DNA from: JACPYM01 sp963699175
GTDB taxonomy: Bacteria; Acidobacteriota; Blastocatellia; RBC074
DNA: 64,000 nucleotides
NCBI GenBank assembly: GCA_963699175.1
Contig: OY969418.1
Location: 5,580,001 to 5,644,000 of the forward strand
Direction of reading: 5' to 3'
The position numbers and the translations under genes were made by a program. The notes under the pieces were generated by a model, which did no database searches, was not told the origin of the DNA, and saw only the letters and a list, made by a program, of their open reading frames with translations. Positions 62,734 through 64,000 of the stretch are shown here, one piece after another (the stretch's first letter is position 1; every line of letters starts with the position of its first letter).

Positions 62734-62762
62734 ATTATATTCAGCGAGCGGGAGTGCGTCTA
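62734..62762 (-). promoter_or_regulatory. Promoter of the ilv leader
   Basis: A perfect TATAAT -10 (62734-62739) lies exactly 17 bases from TAGACG (62757-62762), a 4-of-6 match to TTGACA. Transcription would start near 62727, about 55 bases before the leader peptide ATG. Confidence 0.75.
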
Positions 62763-62829
62763 CTAAATAATTCTCGCTAAATAATAAATTTCTGTTATGC
62801 CGGATTTCTAGCGCGCTCAGGCGCTCAGC

Positions 62830-63891
62830 TTACTTTGCTGCCACTTTCTGGCGAATCACTGCTCCCAGTTCATCTGTCTTCACCTGGTTTGCCTGGCTCT
62901 TCAAATCCGGCGTGCCATAGCCTTCGGCCAACGCTTCACTGATGGCCCGCTCAACCGCTACCGCCTCTTTGTCCAGTTTGAAGCTGTGGCGCAACATCAT
63001 CGCTGCCGAGGCAATCATGCCGAGCGGATTAGCGATGCCTTGGCCCGCTTTGTCAGGTGCGCTGCCATGCACGGGTTCGTACAGACCGACCTTGCCACCA
63101 ATACTAGCTGATGGGAGCATGCCGATTGAGCCGGTCAAGACCGCCGCCTCGTCGCTCAGAATGTCGCCGAACAAATTTTCGGTCACGATCACGTCATAGG
63201 CCGTCGGGCGCATCACCAGCGCCATCGCGCACGAGTCCACGTAGCCGTGTTCAAGCTGCACGTCGGGATAATCCTGCGCCACGCGGATGACGACCTTGCG
63301 CCAAAGCTGCGAGCTTTCCAGCACATTGGCCTTGTCAATCGAATGCAGCTTCTTCTTGCGGCCCCGCGCCAGTTCAAAGGCGACGCGCGCGATGCGTTCG
63401 ACTTCGGGTGTGGTGTAGGCCATCGTGTTCCAGCCACGTTCTTCGTCCACACCACGCGGCTGGCCGAAATACGCGCCGCCCAACAACTCGCGCACGATAA
63501 TCATATCGGTGCCGCGCACGATTTCAGGTTTGAGCGGCGACGCCCCAATCAATGGTTTGTGCAGCACTGCCGGACGCAGATTCGCAAACGCGCCCAGACC
63601 GTAGCGCAAACCCAGCAAGCCTGTCTCTGGTTTCAGCTTCGGCGGATTGTTGTCGTATTGCGGCGCACCCACAGCGCCGAGCAGCACGGCGTCGCTAGCG
63701 AGACAGGCCGCCAATGTCTCATCAGGCAACGGTACGCCTGTGGCATCGAGCGCCGCGCCGCCGATCAATTCGGTTTGAAACTCGAACTCGTGTCCGAAAG
63801 TTTGGGCGACGGTTTGCAAGACGGCGATTGCTTCGTGCGTGACTTCTACGCCGATGCCGTCGCCAGGGAGAACTGTAATTTTGTATGTCAT
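62830..63891 (-). CDS. leuB: 3-isopropylmalate dehydrogenase
   Basis: Third enzyme of leucine synthesis. Signatures: ITVLPGDGIGVEVTHEA, ELLGGAYFGQPRGV, DSCAMALVMRPTAYDVIVTENLFGDILSDE (read in parts) and YEPVHGSAPDKAGQG with the binding-site residues. 353 residues. It is transcribed toward the ilv leader; no leuA, leuC or leuD is visible in the window, and CimA upstream in the pathway could also use a LeuB-type enzyme. Confidence 0.96.
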   Translation of the reverse strand: MTYKITVLPGDGIGVEVTHEAIAVLQTVAQTFGHEFEFQTELIGGAALDATGVPLPDETLAACLASDAVLLGAVGAPQYDNNPPKLKPETGLLGLRYGLGAFANLRPAVLHKPLIGASPLKPEIVRGTDMIIVRELLGGAYFGQPRGVDEERGWNTMAYTTPEVERIARVAFELARGRKKKLHSIDKANVLESSQLWRKVVIRVAQDYPDVQLEHGYVDSCAMALVMRPTAYDVIVTENLFGDILSDEAAVLTGSIGMLPSASIGGKVGLYEPVHGSAPDKAGQGIANPLGMIASAAMMLRHSFKLDKEAVAVERAISEALAEGYGTPDLKSQANQVKTDELGAVIRQKVAAK

Positions 63892-63945
63892 CGTTTCAGT
63901 GCGTGATTAAGGCCAGTCGAGCGCCACATAATCGCCGGATTTGAT

Positions 63946-64000
63946 TTATTCGAGCTCGATTCTGAGGGCCGTTTCAAGCTGCCTCACCACACTCAGCTTG
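63946..64000 (-). CDS. 3' end of an unidentified gene at the window edge
   Basis: The minus strand is open from the edge and reads KLSVVRQLETALRIELE before TAA at 63946-63948. In the same frame the sequence goes on IKSGDYVALDWP to a second stop at 63907-63909. The gene starts outside the window and cannot be named. It would lie upstream of leuB in the same direction. Confidence 0.4.
   Translation of the reverse strand, partial: KLSVVRQLETALRIELE

Noticed and set aside
62517..62735. 72-residue membrane protein read from the first in-frame ATG
   Set aside because: That ATG overlaps the -10 element of the predicted promoter, so only the part from 62672 can be in the transcript; the attenuator setting explains the hydrophobic codons.

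Overview
The window reads as chromosome of a Gram-negative acidobacterium, probably of the Blastocatellia/Solibacter side of the phylum. Reasons: a secreted CAP protein carries the C-terminal domain described from Solibacter (TIGR03437-like), a gene at 51.4 kb matches the acidobacterial VWFA-related family (TIGR03436-like), there are sigma-factor/TPR-kinase pairs typical of the phylum, lipid A genes (lpxB, lpxL-like), many secreted proteins cleaved after Ala-Gln-type sites, and several families of long palindromic repeats. The host DNA is GC-rich; two genes (a TIR protein near 3 kb and an unknown protein near 56 kb) are clearly AT-rich and look acquired. This placement is inference from gene content; no 16S gene is present.

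Layout. 0-6.4 kb: end of larC, a P-loop kinase, a Tat-exported sugar isomerase-like protein, the TIR gene, argG and the CAP protein. 6.5-17.6 kb: a complete tightly overlapped heme operon, hemA, hemC-hemD fusion, hemB, hemL, sensor kinase, response regulator, hemE, hemN, hemY, hemH. This is the order I recall for the Leptospira hem locus with its HemKR two-component system, and the promoter region here holds TGACA-N6-TGACA, the site recalled for Leptospira HemR. 17.5-23.1 kb: carbonic anhydrase, DUF2227, NurA, M20 peptidase, dtd, and an EEP nuclease/nucleotidyltransferase pair. 23.6-26.5 kb: a large secreted protein with five tandem repeats. 26.6-33 kb: Ser/Thr kinase with its ECF sigma factor, OsmC, a D12-methylase-like protein with an HD-GYP protein, and a STAS protein. 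33-42.2 kb: P1 peptidase, ppc with an in-frame repeat insertion, a secreted HEAT-repeat protein, asparaginase. 42.2-44.6 kb: lpxB, a GDT1 half-transporter, lpxL-like. 45.4-55.2 kb: ECF sigma, FecR-type anti-sigma, DUF4097 lipoprotein, VWFA protein and two ABC exporters. 55.2-56.7 kb: a TPR protein, a membrane protein and the AT-rich unknown gene. 56.7-63.9 kb: branched-chain amino-acid genes cimA, ilvC, ilvN, ilvB, leuB.

The two strongest observations are regulatory. First, the heme operon carries its own two-component system and a matching direct-repeat operator. Second, ilvBNC is preceded by a full classical attenuator: promoter, 51-residue leader peptide with 14 Leu/Ile/Val in 18 codons, a pause hairpin, an antiterminator segment and a 12-bp terminator with a U-run. 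Other observations are a probable 1-base frameshift at the end of hemY, three families of inverted-repeat elements (two present in two copies), a simple-sequence insertion inside ppc, and the two AT-rich islands. No tRNA, rRNA, CRISPR array or transposase gene was seen.
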